A stretch of DNA of 64,000 nt from Turnera subulata (lineage: Eukaryota > Streptophyta > Magnoliopsida > Malpighiales > Passifloraceae), in contig JAKUCV010004297.1 of the NCBI GenBank assembly GCA_028386065.3, positions 20,954 to 84,953 on the forward strand. Direction: 5' to 3'. Positions 1 through 10,737 of the stretch are shown in pieces (positions within the stretch are counted from its first letter, which is position 1; each line of letters starts with the position of its first letter). The position numbers and the translations under genes were made by a program. Under the pieces are notes generated by a model. The model did no database searches. It saw only the letters and a list, made by a program, of their open reading frames with translations, and was not told the origin of the DNA.

Positions 1-869
1 ATGTTGCACATGATACTGTGTTTGTTTTTCTGTGATTATTTTGCCTGATTGAACTGTTGAGCCAATTGAGTTTGATTGTGGTATCATTGCTGTGGTTGTT
101 GATTTGTTAATTGTGGATATACCGATATGATGAGATAATTGGATAATTGGAAGTTGTGTTGACGACTGTATTGTCACTAGGAAAGTAGTGGTACGACTAG
201 ATGGTTAAAGACTGTTTTGTGGTGGCTATGATCTGGGTTACTTGTGATAAGCATGTCTATGCTTGGGATGTCTATCCCGTGATTATATTTTTGGGATGTC
301 TATCCTTGGGATCTATATTTTTGGGATGTCGATCCCTGGGTTCTCTTGGATTGATCTAGCACCCGAAACATATTGATAACCAGGTACGACCCTAGCTTGT
401 CCAGTGACAGAGCCCCGAAAGATAAAATTTTGTAATAATAAATATTCTTTCAGTCTTGGCTCAGTTGTGTTCTGGATGTTTCTCTGTTTTGTCTTTGCTT
501 GTACTTTACTTCGAGAGTATTGTGTTTGCCTGCATATTACTGTTTATCCTTCGTCGTAGTACAGGTACGTGGTTCGGCCAGCTGCTGTTTCTGCTCCACC
601 AGACCCCGGATCCATACCTCCGCTGCTTCTCATTCTAAGTCTTCCGCTGCTGATTATTATATGTTGTTGTATTTTACATGTTGTTGTATCATATGTTTTT
701 CTGCTACTGCTGTTGTGACTTGAATAATGGTCCCCGGAATCGGGTGACGGATGTTGTATCCGGATTTGCTTGTATTATATTTTATATTATTTGTACTGTC
801 TGCTACTGTAATAAGAACAGTTCTGGCACGTGTTTACCCGATACGGTAAATACGGGTCGGGGCGCTTCA
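1..869 (+). mobile_element. LTR 3' portion, Ty3/gypsy chromovirus (Tekay-like)
   Basis: The segment ends in ...GGCGCTTCA and has the layout of the Tekay-like LTR at 59675-62589: a GTACGTGGTT stretch, a CTTCCGCTGC stretch, then a terminal ACGGGTC...GCTTCA like that LTR's ACGGGTGTTTCA end. No tRNA primer-binding site follows 869, so this is the end of a 3' LTR or a solo LTR. The left boundary lies outside the window. The short open frames in it show no recognisable domain. Assignment rests on partial resemblance only. Confidence 0.5.
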
Positions 870-1074
870 ACAACCGCATAGAATTTTTTAAAATTATTTG
901 TTGTTTTTACATAGTTCACCGCGAGGTTATTATTGTACAAAACCCCGGATTAGGCACTTGCAGACGTTACTTTAAATGTTGTTAATGATAATTTAGCACA
1001 TTGTTGTAGGCAAAAAAGGAACAAAATTTGAAGATCTTATAGCGGGAAAAGCCTTCTGCAGCTAATACTTTCTT

Positions 1075-2263
1075 GGGTTATTGGTATATTTGGTACCCTT
1101 AGTAGTTCAAATTCGTCAATTGTATACCCTGACTTTTTTTTCCGTCAATTATGTACCCGCACTTTTTGAATTTGCGTTAATTGTATACCTCGGGCAGCAC
1201 TTTGACGACGTGGCATACTGCCCGTTAATACTGGTTAGCAATCTAGTCCCCTAGTTTCTGGATTAATCAAATAAGTCCTTTATTAGTATACAATTTAATC
1301 CATATATTTTTTATTGTTTATAATTAATCCTTAGTATTATATGTAATTATTACTTATACAAATTTTTATGACTAAATTATTTTTAGTGTATAATATTATT
1401 TTTATTGAAATAATAAGCATATAATTATTTTTTTACAATAAATTGTAATACATAACTAGTTGTACTTATAAATAAATGTACATATATTACCTAGTGATGA
1501 GAATTATTCAATTAAATTACTTAATTAACTTAAATTTTTATTCAATGATTTTAAATTTTGGAAAAAATGTTTTATTTTATTAATTTTGACAATTTTAGAA
1601 TTTAAATTTTGCAAATAATACGAAAATGGGTCCCAATTACCATGCATAATAATAACACAATGATATTCTTTTAAAATAAAATTTATCTCCCAACAACTAG
1701 CAGCACTTGCAAAGTTAGCAATTATTTTTAGGCAAATAAAAATAAAAAATATGTTTTTTTTAGATTTAATTGTTTATGAATATTATTAAATTTGGCATAG
1801 TTAAAAAAATAATAAATTATTTTATTATTGTTACTATAGGATCATATTTATAAAAAATTTAAATTTTTTTATTTTCTTTTAATGATTAATCATAATTTAG
1901 TAGAATAATTAAAATTAATCATAAATAAGCAATAATTATAACATTAAGTATTGCACAGGTAATAATTATATATAACACTAAGAACTTAAATAAAAGTCTA
2001 ATTGTAAAAATATTGGATTTAATTGAATATAAATGAAATTTTGATGGCTTAATTGTATAATTATAAAGGACTTACATGATTAAAATTAGAATTTAAGGGG
2101 CAAACTGACAAGCACTATGGACGGGCAGCATGCCACGTCTTCAAAAAGCTGCACACAATTGACGCAAATTCAAAAGTTTGGGTATATAATTGACGGGAAA
2201 AAAAGTCGGGATATACAATTGACGAATTTTAAAGAGTTGGGGTATCAAATATATCATTAACCC
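1075..2263. mobile_element. Non-autonomous Mutator-like (MULE) element with long TIRs
   Basis: The element is flanked by a perfect 9-bp direct repeat TACTTTCTT (1066-1074 and 2264-2272), the target duplication length typical of Mutator-like transposons. It begins GGGTTATTGGTATATTTGG and its reverse complement begins GGGTTAATGATATATTTG. Similarity between the two ends continues inward for roughly 170 bp, through the CGTCAATTGTATA and GACGTGGCAT blocks. The interior is very AT-rich and has no credible open frame, so it depends on a transposase encoded elsewhere. Confidence 0.88.
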
Positions 2264-2677
2264 TACTTTCTTCCACCCCAGTTCAGTCCTATCTTTCCCA
2301 CCTGTCCCGTGTGCAATTATTAGCAGATCAAACGCCATTCAACCATATCTCCAAAATGGTCATTGCTTTCAGGTTGGACAATTACTTCCACCATAATATC
2401 TTTAGCAGAAATTCTGAAGTAGATATTGCTGGCTACCAAGTAAATGGTGGTGGACTCGGCCCCAAAAATGGACAGATCAACTTGTGTTCTAGCACGCCAA
2501 ACGGGGACCAAAAGTCCAGTTCACGGTGGACTTGGACTAGTGCTCTGTTCCAAACCCATAAAAATCTTCTCATCCCTTTCGGCTACGTACTAAATGAATG
2601 GATACATTAAGGTCCATATATAATCATCGCCGGTGCTCTTCCCCCAGTAGCATAACAAGTTCAGTGTAACGAATAAA

Positions 2678-5023
2678 ATGGCCAAGTTAATCCTTTTATC
2701 TTTTGATCCATTACTCACATTCTTTTTCTTAATGGTCTCCACATGGCACGACCCTTGTCTTTGTTGTCCCCAGTACCAAAAAGAAGCCCTCCTCCAATTC
2801 AAATCTTTAATACCAGGATGCAACTCTTCCAAGGTGGATTACCGGTTTATTGACTTTCAAACATGGAATGCCAGCACTGATTGCTGCAACTGGGACGGAG
2901 TCACCTGTGATGCCAATGCAACATCAAAGCCGGTGATTGATCTTTATCTCTACGATTTCGTACCCCATGTGACCTGGGGAAGTTCTACGATCACAAGTAA
3001 TGTTTTGACTCCACTTTTCCATATAAAAACTCTCCTTCATCTTGATATTTCCTACAATACAATACAAGGAGAAATCCCAGGACCAGGGTTTGCCAACTTA
3101 ACACAGCTTGTGACGCTTATCTTAGACACAAACGAGTTTCGTGGCCCTATTCCCACTGAGTTGTTCTCTTTAAGGAATCTAGAGATTCTTTATATGAGGG
3201 GTAACTTGCTTGAAGGGAAATTGCCTAGAACCATAGGCAACCTTACGAATTTGACGGAGTTGCAGATGGATATTAACTTGGTCGGTGGAGAACTTCCTGA
3301 AGAGATTGGAAAGCTTACAAAGCTGGAGAGGTTGATACTTAGCAGTAACAATTTTTCTGGGGTAATCCCATCGTCAGTGGGGAGTTTAGAAAGGTTACGA
3401 TGTTTGAGTTTGGAGAACAATTTGTTGTCCATGGAGATACCTGTGGAGATAGGCAATCTGTCAAATCTGTTCGCTGTTACCTTGAACAATAACAGTTTGA
3501 CAGGACGGATACCTTCTTCAATTCAAAAGATGGAGAATTTGTATCAACTTGATTTAAGCGACAATTTTCTCACTGGAGAGATTCCTACTGGCTTGTTCCA
3601 CTTACAGAAGCTGACGGAAGTGAGTCTCTGGAGAAACAAGCTCTGGTTGAAAGAGTTAGTCACAGTTCCAAATATTACTCTTGATGTCTTGGACTTGGGT
3701 GAAAATGAGGTGAGTGGCAACTTTCCTGAATGGATATTAAATATGAAAGTTGGATCACTTGATCTATCGGATAACAAGCTGTCAGGAACCCTGCCACCTG
3801 CTTTGTTTCAAACCAAAACGTTAGCAGATCTCTTCCTGGCAAGAAATAATTTTTCAGGGAGATTGCCCGACAACATTGGTGAAGCTTCAGCAATGAGAAC
3901 ACTTTGCTTGTCAGGTAACAATTTTTCAGGGCCATTACCTAAGTCCTTCCTGAATATGTCTGAACTTTACATGATTGACTTATCAAAGAACTTATTTTCC
4001 GGTCATCTGGCTATAATTTTTGGAATATCAAACTCTCGTCTGCAATATATTGCACTGGGGCAGAATGAGTTCTCCGGTGTGCTGCCTGAAAGTCTGAGAA
4101 ATCTAGAGCAAGGACTCATGATTCTTGATATCAGTGACAATAACATCACTGGTGAAATACCTGAATTCCTTTTTCAAATGCCTTCACTTATAGCTTTGAA
4201 TCTCAGAAAGAATTCCCTCCAAGGACAAATTCCCAAAAACCTGACCACTCTTTATTCTCTTCAAATACTTGATCTGTCTTCCAATTATCTGAGTGGACAA
4301 GTCCCTGATGCTTTGGGGCAAGTTAGAGGAATGGTCAACAACTCTGAGTATTATAACAGTTTTCCGTTCCAACTCTTTGATGGGATACATGAAAACACTA
4401 AGTACTCTGCATTGGAAGTGTTCTGGAAAAATCTGAAGCAAGAGCTACCCAGAACCAACATGATCTTGTATGTTTTACTGGACCTTTCAAACAACCAATT
4501 ATCAGGAGAAATCCCTGATAGTTTTGGTGGTATGTTAAGTGTGAAGTTGTTGAATATGTCATACAACAAACTCTCAGGCAGAATACCTCCCTCCTTAGGT
4601 AACTTGGTGAGTTTAGAGAGTTTGGATTTGTCGCATAACAATCTTTCAGGAAAAGTACCCTCAACCTTTGGGGAACTCTTGCAATTGAACAACCTGGACT
4701 TGAGTAACAACAGGCTCAAGGGTCCAATTCCAAAAGGTCCTCAGATGGATAGGTTGAATGATCCGGGATCCTATGCTAACAACAGCGGTTTGTGTGGCCT
4801 GCAAATTTTAGTACCATGCGAGGAGGCATCGCCGCCAAAGAAAGTTCCACAGGAAACCACCATAGAAGAAAGTGAAAGTTGGCAGTTTTCCTGGCAAATG
4901 GCAGCGATTGGGTTCTCTTCCTCATTTTTTGGTACTGTTGCAGTGATGTTTGTGTCGGATTATTTCCATGTGTCCAATCCGCGTCCAAGAGTTTATGTGA
5001 CGCAGTTTATCCAACGTGATTAG
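2678..5023 (+). CDS. LRR receptor-like protein (RLP), no kinase
   Basis: This is an intronless 781-residue reading frame. Residues 1 to about 26 form a hydrophobic signal peptide. An LRR N-terminal cap follows, with a CLCC cysteine group near residue 27-30 and a second cap motif CCNWDGVTC near 69-77. Then come about two dozen plant extracellular LRRs of the LxxLxLxxNxxxGxIP type. An island with EYYNS and VFWKNLKQE precedes the last four repeats, as is usual in RLPs. The C-terminal cap (SGLCG...PCEE) leads to an acidic juxtamembrane stretch, one membrane helix near 741-759 and a short tail with no kinase. Family knowledge: RLPs sit in the plasma membrane and signal in defence or development with partner kinases such as SOBIR1. 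The ATG at 2678 directly precedes the signal peptide. The frame is intact and probably functional. Ligand and orthologue are unknown. Confidence 0.92.
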   Translation: MAKLILLSFDPLLTFFFLMVSTWHDPCLCCPQYQKEALLQFKSLIPGCNSSKVDYRFIDFQTWNASTDCCNWDGVTCDANATSKPVIDLYLYDFVPHVTWGSSTITSNVLTPLFHIKTLLHLDISYNTIQGEIPGPGFANLTQLVTLILDTNEFRGPIPTELFSLRNLEILYMRGNLLEGKLPRTIGNLTNLTELQMDINLVGGELPEEIGKLTKLERLILSSNNFSGVIPSSVGSLERLRCLSLENNLLSMEIPVEIGNLSNLFAVTLNNNSLTGRIPSSIQKMENLYQLDLSDNFLTGEIPTGLFHLQKLTEVSLWRNKLWLKELVTVPNITLDVLDLGENEVSGNFPEWILNMKVGSLDLSDNKLSGTLPPALFQTKTLADLFLARNNFSGRLPDNIGEASAMRTLCLSGNNFSGPLPKSFLNMSELYMIDLSKNLFSGHLAIIFGISNSRLQYIALGQNEFSGVLPESLRNLEQGLMILDISDNNITGEIPEFLFQMPSLIALNLRKNSLQGQIPKNLTTLYSLQILDLSSNYLSGQVPDALGQVRGMVNNSEYYNSFPFQLFDGIHENTKYSALEVFWKNLKQELPRTNMILYVLLDLSNNQLSGEIPDSFGGMLSVKLLNMSYNKLSGRIPPSLGNLVSLESLDLSHNNLSGKVPSTFGELLQLNNLDLSNNRLKGPIPKGPQMDRLNDPGSYANNSGLCGLQILVPCEEASPPKKVPQETTIEESESWQFSWQMAAIGFSSSFFGTVAVMFVSDYFHVSNPRPRVYVTQFIQRD

Positions 5024-5396
5024 CAGCTACAAATTCTTTTGTGCTTGGCGCCGGATGTTGTTATTAGTCCATCAAAGTATGGGTAGGTATTGGTTTTTTC
5101 TCTCTTTTTTTTTTTTGTTCTTGTAAAACGAGGTAAATTGCCCGCGCTAACCTGCGGGTGGGTTGTTTATTGCCTGGTATATACATTTCTAATATTTATA
5201 TCGGTGAATCAGTAATACTTTGTTCAATTTTTATTTTTATCATTTATCTAAAAATTTAAATTATACTTCAAAATTTAAATAAATAAAGAGAGCACATCCT
5301 TAAGAAAACTAGGAAACAAAGCCTAAAAATAAATTATTTGGTATAAAGTACAAACTAATTCCTCTGTGGGACAACTAGCTGTTGGTAGAATTGATT
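5024..5396. other. RLP 3' flank, no gene seen
   Basis: AT-rich non-coding sequence follows the RLP stop codon and includes a long T run near 5105. I see no protein-coding or RNA gene here. It probably holds the RLP 3' UTR and terminator. Confidence 0.6.
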
Positions 5397-5401
5397 TTTA
5401 A

Positions 5402-5858
5402 ATGGGTCAATCATATTTTTGATCATTGTGTTTATTGATTTAGTCATTTTTCATCCTTGTGTTACAAAATGGACATTTTTCATCCCTTTGTTGATTTTCT
5501 AGGACATTTTTCATTTTTCTCCAATTTTCTGAAAATAAATGCTGACATGTCAATTTTAAAATTGACACGTCAGCTATATGGGCCCTCATTAAGCTGAAAA
5601 CACGCAACTCAAATCATTTCACCCAACCCGTTTTTGCCCACGGGTTTTGGGTTTGGTGTTTTCAAGTTAAATTTGGGCCCACATAGTTAATGTGTCTTTT
5701 TTTAATTGACACGTTAGCATTTTCTTTTCGGAAAACCGGGAAAAAATGAAAAATGTCCCGAAAAATCAACACAGGGATGAAAAATGTCTATTTTGTAACA
5801 CAAGGATGAAAAATGCTTAAAGCGATAAACATAAGGATCAAAAATATGATTGACCCAT
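5402..5858. mobile_element. MITE with long terminal inverted repeats
   Basis: The left end ATGGGTCAATCATATTTTTG is matched by the reverse complement of the right end for well over 100 bp, including the phrase CATTTTTCATCC repeated within each arm. TTTAA directly abuts both ends (5397-5401 and 5859-5863), giving a probable 5-bp or shorter target duplication. There is no coding capacity. The superfamily is not clear from the ends alone. Confidence 0.75.
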
Positions 5859-5863
5859 TTTAA

Positions 5864-6079
5864 ATGGATTGAGATCCTCTCCTGTAAAGTTATGTCCTGT
5901 TCGTTGAATCGTGGTCATGATTTTCAAAATCAATGGTGAGAATTTATTTTTACCTTATTTAAATTTTTTAATTTTTCTTACCTTATATATTTTAGAGCCA
6001 TTGATTAAACAAATCAACGGTATTTATTTAACAGGATCTCTCCTGTTGAATACTATACAGGAGAGGATCCAAATCCATT
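5864..6079. mobile_element. Short inverted-repeat element (MITE-like)
   Basis: ATGGATTGAGATCCTCTCCTGT near 5865 is mirrored by ACAGGAGAGGATCCAAATCCAT near 6057-6078. A further copy of the arm (ACAGGATCTCTCCTGTT) lies just inside the right end. It sits against the preceding MITE and shares its TTTAAATGG junction, so one may have inserted beside the other. It has no coding capacity. Confidence 0.55.
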
Positions 6080-6156
6080 TTAAATATGCCTTACTAAGTA
6101 TCCAACAATACAAGACAACTTAGGTTTTTGGGTTATGCAAAAACTCCATGCATCCT

Positions 6157-7587
6157 TTAGCATCTTAATGTTCTTGAGCATTTCAAAGCACCTGATGTAC
6201 TTGTCAAGGACTTCACTGATTTGGCATCTGCAACCTTGAACATTTGTTCCTTAGTGTAGTTAGGCTTCGCCAGGCCTGACCCTGTTTGTTCAAAAGAAGC
6301 TCCATTCTTGAAAGAATCTCCCTTCGAGTAGAATTTCCACGGTTGGCTGTTCTTATCAATCCCATTCCTCCAAGTCACCTGAAATATTCATCATTAGGTT
6401 CTAGGATATTCTGGAAAAAAACTGTTTGCTCTCTCTCGGATATTTACCTCCTTGTTTCCTGAAGTTGGTGCAACAAAGTAGTTGGCTTCGCTCTTAATGC
6501 TAGGATTCATGCTTCCTCCAATGGCGTACTGTTCCCATCCTCTGTAGAAATTGTTGGCTACGTGTGCATATCCATGGCGGACTCTGCATTTTTGGACGAT
6601 TAATTATTCATGTGCAACCACATAACTCAAAAAGAATGATCAATTCCAGTATATAGATAGAAGACAATAAAATATTAAGCACATTAGAGAGTATATATAT
6701 ACCTTGGCATGCGCTGATTACAATTTGGTCCAAAATGATTAAAGAGGACAGTAACCTTCATGTTTTTATCTCTTACATATCCATCATCCTGTCCCAAAAG
6801 CATAACCTTGTCCTGGTCCCTAAACCAGTTGTTGGAGATTGTTACACCTGTGGATCCCCTGGTGACATCAAGAAGACCATCCTGACAAGAGTACAATGTA
6901 TTGTGGTCTATCCAAATCTTTGAAGCAGTAACCAGTCTGATTGCATCTCCATCCATCTGGCCTAAAGGCATTAGCTTCCCATGTTGTCCCATCACCGAGC
7001 TAGGTCCATGGGATTTGCAATGGTGAATCCTAAGACCATGAATGATTACATCCGTAGCCTAAGCCATAAAGAATTTGCATATCAGAAGTTGTCAATGTTG
7101 TATACAATGGAAATTGAAAAAATTATTTAAAGGTGCATCACATATACTTTCAAGCCTTCTATACCTTGTACAAGACGAGGCATCCGCTGCCTGTTATGTC
7201 AACGTCCACGCCGCGGCCATCAATGGCAGTGAAGCTGCTGACTAGAAGGGGCTTTTGAAGTTTGATGGTCATGTCCCTTTTGAAAGTGATCCATACTTTT
7301 CCTGTGATCATGGTGGCTCCATACCTTAAGGTTCCAGGTTTAGGATCCGATGGATTGTCACTAGGGTCGATCACTTTATAGAAAGTAGCACCCTTCCCAA
7401 TATTATTAGTCATCTTCCCAGCAAACCCAACAGCGCAGGTGCCTAGTTGCATCCTCATTTTTCTCCAGTCAGGATTTTTTCTCCAGCATTTATCAATGGC
7501 GTTCAATGCATGGGCTGTGCAGGCATTTTGTGAGAAGTATAAGGTGGAAATAGACAGAACCAGCACAAATTGCCATAGTAAAGCCAT
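6157..7587 (-). CDS. Pectate lyase (polysaccharide lyase family 1), four exons
   Basis: Exons read on the minus strand are 7587-7165, 7058-6703, 6583-6448 and 6378-6157. All introns are GT-AG and the reading frame is continuous, giving about 378 residues. Residues 1 to about 27 form a signal peptide. Family features: CWRKNPDW near the N-terminus, PGTLRYG, FKRDMTIKL, AIDGRG, then WIDHNTL...CQDGLLD, VMLLGQDD and QRMPRVRHGY. The last carries the catalytic arginine region, and the aspartates are the usual calcium ligands. The enzyme cleaves de-esterified pectin by beta-elimination in the cell wall. Its short length and lack of a long N-terminal extension resemble pollen or style pectate lyases and pollen-allergen-type members, but expression cannot be read from sequence. 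No disabling change is visible. Confidence 0.92.
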
Positions 7588-7696
7588 GTCTTTACTCTTG
7601 TGCAGGTATGCTTGATTCCTGAGGCTAGTGATTGTATTTTAAAATGCTAAAAAAGAGAGGAAAGAATTGTGTTTGAAGAATTGAGACAGGGAAGAG

Positions 7697-7706
7697 GTAT
7701 TTATGC
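7697..7706 (-). promoter_or_regulatory. TATA box of pectate lyase
   Basis: GCATAAATAC on the minus strand lies about 110 bp upstream of the ATG at 7587, a normal spacing for a plant core promoter with a short 5' UTR. Confidence 0.5.
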
Positions 7707-8538
7707 ATTAGGATTGGCTCTGTAGTTAGTGATGGTGGCAAAGATTGTTCAGATTGTTAAAATGGGGTGGTGACAGTGAGAGCAGTCAGTTGGGTTTAGA
7801 GCCATCAATTGAAATGAAAGAACCAGAAACAAACTAACTATACTATTTTTGGACTGCACTAGGATTTAAAGTTAGAGGAGCTGGTAATTGCAAAAGGACT
7901 CCCTGGAATGTGGAACTGCCACTTTTAGACAAGTAACTGAATGTGTCGAAGCATATATAATTATGTACTACGGTTATGTGATGTTCTTGGTTGAACTAGT
8001 TTGTGCATGGATCATCAACCAGCACAAAGTTTATGCACACCTGTCGACACCGCAAAGGGATTTAATTCATACTCCAAAACCAGCAACCCATCACAGATTA
8101 CACACCAAGAGGAACGGTGTGGGACGGTCGGTGAGGTTCGAACTCTCAACCTAATGGAAGTGTTTACTGAACCTCACCAACTAAGCCAATCCTCGTTGGC
8201 AACCTATTCTTGTTTTAGGTTAATCTTCTGTTGAAACTTAGCTTTTTTGTCACCCACAACAATTCACCTTCTTATTCAGTCATATTTTGTAAAAAAATCA
8301 GGTGTGATTTGCTTCCTAACATGTTTAGTATAATGAGCTTGTACAATTCTTTTAGCAAATTGTGTTTCTTTGAAGGATGGAGGAATGGAATTCCAAAGGC
8401 ATGAGAGAAAACTTTTCATATAAAATAAAAAGACCAACAATTTGCTGATATAAAGGATAAAAAATACAAAAAATAGAAATAAAATACCTTACTTTTCCGC
8501 CGCCTCACATATTTGGACAAAAATCTCCATATACAATC
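7707..8538. other. Intergenic, pectate lyase upstream region; no gene seen
   Basis: No protein-coding gene is supported between the pectate lyase promoter and the tandem duplication at 8539. The only recognisable content is a SINE-like element at about 7990-8210. Confidence 0.6.
7990..8210 (-). mobile_element. SINE-like element (tRNA-derived head)
   Basis: On the minus strand an RNA polymerase III box A (TGGCTTAGTTGG) is followed about 45 bp later by a box B (GTTCGAACC), the layout of a plant SINE head. An unrelated body runs toward 7990. The spacer does not fold as a clear tRNA cloverleaf. Exact ends and target duplications were not resolved. Confidence 0.5.
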
Positions 8539-8699
8539 TGAGCCGATCCATAAAGAGTTATAATTCTTTTCAAAGCCTTAAGTAACCCTGTTAAACTCTA
8601 TATGCAAGTCCTTTTGATCCAAATTTGATTGTGTTCAATAGAAGTGAGCCGATCCATAAAGAGTTATAATTCTTTTAAGGCCTTAAGTAACCCTGTTAA
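8539..8699. repeat. Host tandem duplication with LINE target-site duplication
   Basis: Unit 1 is 8539-8644, starting TGAGCCGATCCATAAAG. Unit 2 starts again at 8645 and breaks at 8699, resuming at 51920-51969 on the far side of the transposon nest. CCCTGTTAA occurs at 8691-8699 and again at 51911-51919 right after the LINE poly(A), so it is the LINE target duplication. Removing the nest restores two tandem copies of about 105 bp. Confidence 0.8.
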
Positions 8700-9444
8700 G
8701 CAAGTCTCAGCACGCCTTTTTAAACGGAAGGAACAATCTGGATGCTGCCCTTTTAGCCTCTGAATTCATCGATTCATTGAAGAAGAGTAAGGAGGTTACA
8801 ATTTTATGGAAGCTTGACTTCCAAAAGGCTTTTGACTCTGTTTCTTGGCAATTTATATTTCAGGTAATGGGCTATATGGGTTTTCCACCAAGATGGATTA
8901 CATGGATTAATGCTTGCCTGCAATCTTCCACCATGGTCGTCCTTAAAAATGGCTCTCCTACCTCTCAATTCGGCATGGGGAAAGGTTTAAAACAGGGCGA
9001 TCCCCTTCCACCCTTCTTGTTTCTGGTAGCAGCTAAGGGTTTGAGAGTCTCCATTGACGCGGCAATTGGTGGTGGTCTGGTAGAAGATCTCAAGATTCAC
9101 AATATTCCAGCGAATTTGATCCAATTCACGGATGACACTCTTATTTTGACAAAAGCTGATCCCCCATCACTCCTCAACCTCAAAAGAGTTCTCTGATGTT
9201 TCGAAATCATGTCAGGCCTGAAGATAAATTTTTTCAAAAGTAGCCTCATTGGAATTAATATGGATATGACGATGACTAAGTATTTTGCAGACTTGCTCCG
9301 ATTCAGAGCAGAAAAGCTCCCTGACAAATACTTGGGCTTCCTCTCGGAGCAAATATGAAGAAGGTTGCGAGCTGGGCCCCTATTCTAGACAAGTTTAAGA
9401 AAAAAACTCAAAAGTTGGAGATCCAAATTCCTTTCTTTCGCCGG
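8700..9444 (+). pseudogene. 5'-truncated LINE, reverse transcriptase part (segment 1 of 2)
   Basis: The segment encodes part of a plant LINE (L1-type) reverse transcriptase: FQKAFDSVSW, the GLKQGDPLPPFLF motif and the catalytic FTDDTLIL box. It stops at 9196, and homology continues in another frame (MSGLKINF...KYLGF), so it is frameshifted. Endonuclease and upstream parts are missing, the common 5' truncation left by target-primed reverse transcription. Reading breaks at 9444, where Tat element A begins, and resumes at 50402. Joining across the insertion restores FAGRVLLFK, a conserved LINE segment. Confidence 0.9.
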
Positions 9445-10094
9445 TATGAACACCCAAATTTGACCCATGAAAATTCTATTAAACTAGGCTTTAGACATGT
9501 TTGAACCATAAGATTAGCAAGATGAGTTAGTCTTGAGTTGAAGTGTGGATGAAGTTTATTTTTAGTAGAATTTATGCATTATAGTAATTGAGGCCTTTAC
9601 GTGCTTAGACCCTAGGATTAATAAGATGATTTAATCATAGGATAAAAACATATGACAAGGATTAAATTGCTAAAAATGCATTTTAATTCATTAGCTTGGG
9701 CTTGTTTGTTTATTCTTTAAACCCAATTATATTGAGATGATTTATTCTTGGGTTAAAGATAAATGTAAGGGTCCAAATTAATAAAATATGGACTTTTTCC
9801 AGAGTTGCACAGCCCATTAACACCTTGCATGCAGACAAATTTAACCCTAATTTTCATGGAAAATCAGAGTTAAATCATTCCTTAGTAGTAAGATTGGTGT
9901 AGGTATGATTTTAGCTTAAAATGGGGAATCAATGTGTAATTAATCAATTAGGAGATGATTGAGAGAAGTAATAATCAAGAAAGCAGAGGATTCTGGGCAG
10001 CCTAAAGGTTACTTACGCGGTAGGATCAATCAGGGAGAAATTGGGGGAAAATCGAGATCGAAAAAGGAAAGAACGGGTGTAACGCGCAGGCGCG

Positions 10095-10195
10095 GGCGGT
10101 CATCTCGGGATGGCCGCCAGGTCTGGACGGTCTTCCTTCCATGACCGCCTGGCCTGGCTGTCATCCAGAGGATGACCGTCGGCCATGGCGGTCAT
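10095..10195. promoter_or_regulatory. Tat-family palindrome cluster upstream of LTR TATA
   Basis: Half-sites ATGACCGCC and GGCGGTCAT recur as dyads with 6-bp spacers. Pairs start at 10095/10110 (convergent), 10141/10156 and 10172/10187, all with 15 bp between half-site starts. The cluster ends about 125 bp before the TATA box. The same cluster is present in the other Tat LTRs at about 32207-32301, 38034-38134, 46245-46308 and 49446-49512, partly deleted in the last two. Confidence 0.75.
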
Positions 10196-10319
10196 ATGCA
10201 CCCAGAAGCGGTTTTTTCCCCGATTTCGCTCCTAATTTGATTCTACTCGGTTTTGGCCCAGATTTTTGGCCATTACCTTGATCATTAAGCTGGTCCACGC
10301 CCCTAGGCTACCCAGAACA

Positions 10320-10329
10320 CTATAAATAG
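10320..10329 (+). promoter_or_regulatory. TATA box of Tat element A LTR
   Basis: CTATAAATAG lies in the middle of the LTR, followed by a C-rich start-site context. It is the likely LTR promoter. The equivalent CTATAAATAG or close variants recur in the other four Tat LTRs. Confidence 0.7.
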
Positions 10330-10394
10330 AACCCCCCTCTCACATTTCAAGGGGACAGAGATTCTATTACACACACACTCTTCATAAGCTTTTG

Positions 10395-10423
10395 AGCTTG
10401 GAGAAACTCTACTTCTCCAAGCT
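10395..10423 (+). other. Conserved leader hairpin in Tat LTRs
   Basis: AGCTTGGAGAA and TTCTCCAAGCT form an 11-bp perfect stem about 75 nt after the TATA box, so it would lie in the transcript leader. It is present in all five Tat LTRs (also 32501-32529, 38331-38361, 46505-46528, 49714-49742) with differing loops. Confidence 0.65.
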
Positions 10424-10737
10424 TAAGAAATAGTTCTATAGGCAAAATTCTGATGGAATTTCGTGGGGAATACTAACCATCGAAGGCAGCAAGAGGTGGA
10501 TCAAGAAGAACTCCAAGATTGAGTTAAGCAGTGGGAGGAAATTGCGTGGAAGACACAACCCAAACCAAGGAGCTAGAGGAGGGCTACAAGAGGTGATCCT
10601 AATCCCTTTTTACTTGACTGATTGCTTCTGAGATGTTGATGTTTATGATGATGTGGCTGTTGTGATGCCATGTCAAGAACTACGTGGGCTTTGATTCCGG
10701 TCGCCGGGGTTCGTTGGTGGTTTCTAGTGATGGAAAC

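Larger units (their letters stand above)
9445..10737 (+). repeat. Element A 5' LTR, first part
   Basis: The LTR starts TATGAACACCC, a mutated TGTGAACACCC, and is interrupted at 10737 by the Athila insertion. The LTR resumes at 25319 after the duplicated GAAAC. Total LTR length without the insertion is about 1.63 kb. Features inside are a palindrome cluster (10095-10195), a TATA box (10320-10329) and a hairpin (10395-10423). Confidence 0.88.

Noticed and set aside
2311..2610. 99-residue plus-strand frame upstream of the RLP
   Set aside because: No recognisable domain. It lies in the RLP 5' region and ends before the signal-peptide start.
8110..8200. tRNA gene on the minus strand
   Set aside because: Box A and box B are present, but the region between them does not form anticodon and acceptor stems and no mature 3' end fits. 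It is better read as a SINE head.
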